Below are positions 6,297 through 8,853 of a DNA stretch of 8,853 nucleotides, piece after piece; within the stretch, counting starts at the first letter, position 1, and the number at the start of each line of letters is the position of its first letter. The stretch is taken from assembly GCA_018679695.1 (NCBI GenBank), contig JAHHKH010000116.1, forward strand, positions 1 through 8,853. Reading direction: 5' to 3'. The stretch is from Maribacter sp. (lineage in GTDB: Bacteria; Bacteroidota; Bacteroidia; Flavobacteriales; Flavobacteriaceae). The position numbers and the translations under genes were made by a program. The notes beneath the pieces are model-generated. The model ran no database searches. It worked only from the letters and a program-made list of their open reading frames with translations, and had not been told where the DNA came from.

Positions 6297-7397
6297 ATGT
6301 TCAAAAAAATCCTTACCGTACTACTTTTGGGATGTTTGAACATTTCAATTTATTCGCAATCCTATATTAGCACACGAGCCCAAAAATTGACGCAACAGCT
6401 TGAAAATTGGTATAATCTTGATACCGGTTTATGGGATACAACATCTTGGTGGAATAGCGCAAATATTTTGACTGCTTTAATCAACAATGCCCAATTAAAT
6501 GGAGATGACTCCTTAAAGGAAACAATTGCTTATTCTTTTGAAAAAACAAGGGAGTTCAAGGTAGAGGCCAATGAGGAAAAAGAAGCTTGGATCTGCAAAA
6601 ACTATATAAATGATTATTATGATGACGAGGGATGGTGGGCATTGGCATGGCTAGATGCCTGGGAGTATACAGGTGAACAGCGGTATTTAGATATGGCCAA
6701 TATCATTTTTAAGGATATAACAACGGGTTGGAGTAAAGAGGGCGGTTTATATTGGAAAAAAGGAATGAATTATAGAGGTGCAATCAGCAATGGATTAACC
6801 CTGACTTTAGCTACCCGATTACACACAGCTGGGACAAAGATGGTTAATGGCAAAACAGCTTTAGAATGGGCCATGGGCATTTGGGATTGGATGCTGAAAG
6901 CCAATTTACTGGATGAAAACGGAAATATACAGGATGGGGTTAGGACCAGAAATGGAAAGGAAACCCTTTCCACTAATGTGTGGACCTACAACCAGGGTGT
7001 GGTACTGACAGGTCTCGTGAACCTATCTCAGATAACCGGGTCTGAATCTTATTTAAAGTATGCACGGTCTATAGCAGAAGCTACATTAAACCATATGACG
7101 AATGAAGATTTAATTTTAGTTGAGCTTTTGTGTGAACCTGAAAATTGCAACGCCGATGCCCAACAATTCAAAGGGGTGTTCATGAGACATTTAATGTATT
7201 TGAACGAACACTATCCCAAAAAAGAATATGAATATTTCATTCTAAAGAATATCGAGTCGATCTGGGTACATAGTATGAAGCATGGGAGCCAATCACCTGG
7301 TGTAACCTGGAATACCCAGTCCACGGCCAATGCGGCCACGGTTTCTTCGGCTCTTGATGCCTTTAATGCGGGAATTTCTATAGCAATAAAGAAATAA
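6297..7397 (+). CDS. Secreted glycoside hydrolase family 76 protein (alpha-1,6-mannanase-like)
   Basis: The 366-residue product resembles GH76 enzymes, which cleave alpha-1,6-mannan backbones such as those in fungal mannan. It has an (alpha/alpha)-barrel pattern rich in Trp. The paired aspartates expected at the GH76 active site are D109-D110 in YYDDEGWWALAW (107-118). Supporting stretches are GGLYWKKGMNYRGAISNG (149-166) and ADAQQFKGVFMRHL (286-299). The N-terminus is a signal peptide: MFKK, a hydrophobic run, then cleavage probably at IYS|QS near residue 20. A possible lipobox LLGC at 10-13 would instead make it a lipoprotein, but its hydrophobic stretch is short. The gene starts 27 bases after meaB with no separate promoter seen, so co-transcription is likely. 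No SusC/SusD pair or other carbohydrate gene is nearby, which is unusual for a Bacteroidota glycosidase. The exact substrate is unproven; a divergent GH76-like protein with another target is possible. Confidence 0.82.
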   Translation: MFKKILTVLLLGCLNISIYSQSYISTRAQKLTQQLENWYNLDTGLWDTTSWWNSANILTALINNAQLNGDDSLKETIAYSFEKTREFKVEANEEKEAWICKNYINDYYDDEGWWALAWLDAWEYTGEQRYLDMANIIFKDITTGWSKEGGLYWKKGMNYRGAISNGLTLTLATRLHTAGTKMVNGKTALEWAMGIWDWMLKANLLDENGNIQDGVRTRNGKETLSTNVWTYNQGVVLTGLVNLSQITGSESYLKYARSIAEATLNHMTNEDLILVELLCEPENCNADAQQFKGVFMRHLMYLNEHYPKKEYEYFILKNIESIWVHSMKHGSQSPGVTWNTQSTANAATVSSALDAFNAGISIAIKK

Positions 7398-7399
7398 AA

Positions 7400-7431
7400 A
7401 AAGGTTGTGGAATAACAATCACACAACCTTT
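7400..7431 (-). terminator. Intrinsic terminator of the mutase gene, possibly bidirectional
   Basis: Perfect ten-base arms AAAGGTTGTG (7400-7409) and CACAACCTTT (7422-7431) flank a 12-base loop. Read on the minus strand, the second arm runs into a seven-T tract (7402-7396), a standard terminator for the mutase gene whose stop is 23 bases upstream. On the plus strand the hairpin starts just after the GH76 stop codon and is followed by only three Ts (7429-7431) and AAATT, so termination in that direction would be weaker but plausible. Confidence 0.85.
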
Positions 7432-7453
7432 AAATTGAACTTTGATTTCTATA

Positions 7454-8853
7454 TTATGCTTGTTCCAAATATTTCTCCATAATCGTTATTGCAGACTCGG
7501 AAATTACGGATCCTGGCCCAAAAATGGCAGCGACCTTTCTTTCCAACAGATAATCGTAATCCTGTTCAGGGATTACCCCCCCAGCAAATACCATAATATC
7601 CGGTCTACCAAGTTTCTCCAACTCACCGATTAATTGGGGAATCAAGGTTTTATGGCCAGCGGCCAAACTCGAAGCACCAATAAAATGCACATCATTCTCA
7701 ATGGCCTGTTTGGCCACTTCCTCCGGGGTTTGGAATAATGAACCCATATCAACATCGAAACCTAGATCCGCAAAGCTGGAAGCTACTACCTTCGCTCCCC
7801 TATCGTGCCCATCTTGACCCATTTTAGCAATCATTACCCTTGGACGGCGACCTTCGGTCTCGGCAAATTTATCGGCCAACTTTTGGGCTTTTGCAAATGT
7901 GCTATCGTTTTCCACTTCTTTACTATAGACGCCACTTATTAATTTGGTATCGGCCTTGTGTCGTCCAAAATGGACTTCCAATGCATCGGATATTTCACCC
8001 AAAGTAGCAAAATTTTCTGCAGCTTCCACCGCTAATTCCAATAAATTGCCTTTACCGGTCTCCGCACATTTTGACAATGCTGAAAGTTTTGTATCAACAA
8101 TTGATTGATCCCTATTGGCCCTCAGTTTCTTCAAACGTTCAATTTGCGAATCGCGAACAACAGTATTGTCAACTTCGAGGATTTCAATATTCGATTTTTC
8201 TTTGGTCCTGAATTTGTTTACTCCTACTAAGATGTCCTGACCTGAATCCAATCTAGCCTGTTTACGGGCTGAAGCTTCCTCAATACGCATTTTAGGAACG
8301 CCGGTTTCGATAGCTTTGGCCATGCCTCCAAGCTCCTCAACTTCTTCGATAAGAGCCCATGCCTTCTTGGCGATTTCCTGGGTCAGGTATTCCACATAAT
8401 ATGAACCGGCCCAAGGATCGACTGCCTTTGTTATCTGCGTCTCATCCTGTATGTAAATCTGAGTATTACGTGCTATCCTGGCGGAAAAATCTGTGGGTAG
8501 TGCAATTGCTTCATCCAAAGCATTCGTATGTAAGGATTGCGTGCCACCCAAACCGGCTGCCATAGCTTCTATACAAGTACGTGCCACATTGTTGAAAGGA
8601 TCTTGCTCACTCAAACTCCAACCTGAAGTTTGACTATGTGTACGCAACGCCATAGACTTTGGATTCTTAGGATTGAATTGCTTTATGATCTTCGCCCATA
8701 GCATACGTGCTGCACGCATTTTAGCAATTTCCATAAAATGATTCATTCCTACGGCCCAGAAAAAGGACAATCTTGGCGCAAATTCATCAATCTTAAGACC
8801 TGATTTCAAACCAGTTCTGATGTATTCCATCCCATCGGCAAGGGTATAGGCCA
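7454..8853 (-). CDS. scpA: Methylmalonyl-CoA mutase large (catalytic) subunit, 5' end beyond the window
   Basis: This B12-dependent enzyme interconverts methylmalonyl-CoA and succinyl-CoA. About 465 C-terminal residues are visible. The family has roughly 710-720, so about a third is off the right edge. The frame stays open to 8853 (ending AYTLADG before the Met codon at 8830), so that Met is internal and not a start. The barrel part shows TSGWSLSEQDPFNNVART and GGTQSLHTNALDEA, typical of the catalytic subunit. The C-terminal B12 domain has DGHDRG with the cobalt-binding histidine (codon 7805-7807), then SSL 41 residues on and GG 27 further on, matching the DxHxxG-SxL-GG pattern. The substrate-contacting N-terminal residues are not visible, but the propionyl-CoA carboxylase and meaB neighbours support methylmalonyl-CoA rather than isobutyryl- or ethylmalonyl-CoA mutase. 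Also called mutB. A small subunit gene may lie further right on this strand. Confidence 0.93.
   Translation of the reverse strand, partial: AYTLADGMEYIRTGLKSGLKIDEFAPRLSFFWAVGMNHFMEIAKMRAARMLWAKIIKQFNPKNPKSMALRTHSQTSGWSLSEQDPFNNVARTCIEAMAAGLGGTQSLHTNALDEAIALPTDFSARIARNTQIYIQDETQITKAVDPWAGSYYVEYLTQEIAKKAWALIEEVEELGGMAKAIETGVPKMRIEEASARKQARLDSGQDILVGVNKFRTKEKSNIEILEVDNTVVRDSQIERLKKLRANRDQSIVDTKLSALSKCAETGKGNLLELAVEAAENFATLGEISDALEVHFGRHKADTKLISGVYSKEVENDSTFAKAQKLADKFAETEGRRPRVMIAKMGQDGHDRGAKVVASSFADLGFDVDMGSLFQTPEEVAKQAIENDVHFIGASSLAAGHKTLIPQLIGELEKLGRPDIMVFAGGVIPEQDYDYLLERKVAAIFGPGSVISESAITIMEKYLEQA

Noticed and set aside
8828..8830. ATG as the start of the mutase gene
   Set aside because: The same frame continues upstream to the window edge with family-typical residues (AYTLADG), so this Met is internal and the gene is cut by the window.

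Overview
The window looks like chromosomal DNA from a member of the Bacteroidota, most likely a Flavobacteriia-type organism. The base composition is AT-rich. Starts lack recognisable Shine-Dalgarno sequences. One good match to the Bacteroidota -7 promoter element (TAnnTTTG) lies upstream of meaB. The proteins (three-part acyl-CoA carboxylase, MeaB, methylmalonyl-CoA mutase, secreted GH76 enzyme) resemble flavobacterial versions. The taxonomic call is inference from protein style, not from a marker gene.

Layout, left to right. A dyad-rich 85-base end (1-85) precedes a Bcr/CflA-type MFS exporter on the minus strand (86-1303). A 117-base gap with a strong hairpin follows. Next is a minus-strand operon, transcribed right to left as biotin carboxyl carrier protein (4416-4901), biotin carboxylase (2966-4408) and carboxyltransferase (1421-2962), with gaps of 7 and 3 bases. 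A divergent 363-base intergenic region (4902-5264) separates it from the plus-strand pair meaB (5265-6269) and a secreted GH76 glycosidase (6297-7397). A hairpin at 7400-7431 sits between that pair and a convergent minus-strand gene for the large subunit of methylmalonyl-CoA mutase. That gene runs off the right edge, so its N-terminal third is missing.

Four of the six complete genes and the partial gene form most of the methylmalonyl-CoA route. The carboxylase converts propionyl-CoA to methylmalonyl-CoA, the B12-dependent mutase converts it to succinyl-CoA, and the MeaB GTPase loads and protects the mutase. No epimerase gene and no small mutase subunit are seen here. The GH76 enzyme and the MFS exporter have no obvious place in this pathway.

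I found no mobile element, CRISPR array, tRNA or rRNA, and no clearly new system. The items most worth a second look are the nested dyad at 14-80, the 22-base dyad at 5061-5082 between the divergent carboxylase and meaB genes, and the GH76 gene placed directly behind meaB. Two start codons were moved from TTG to a downstream ATG.
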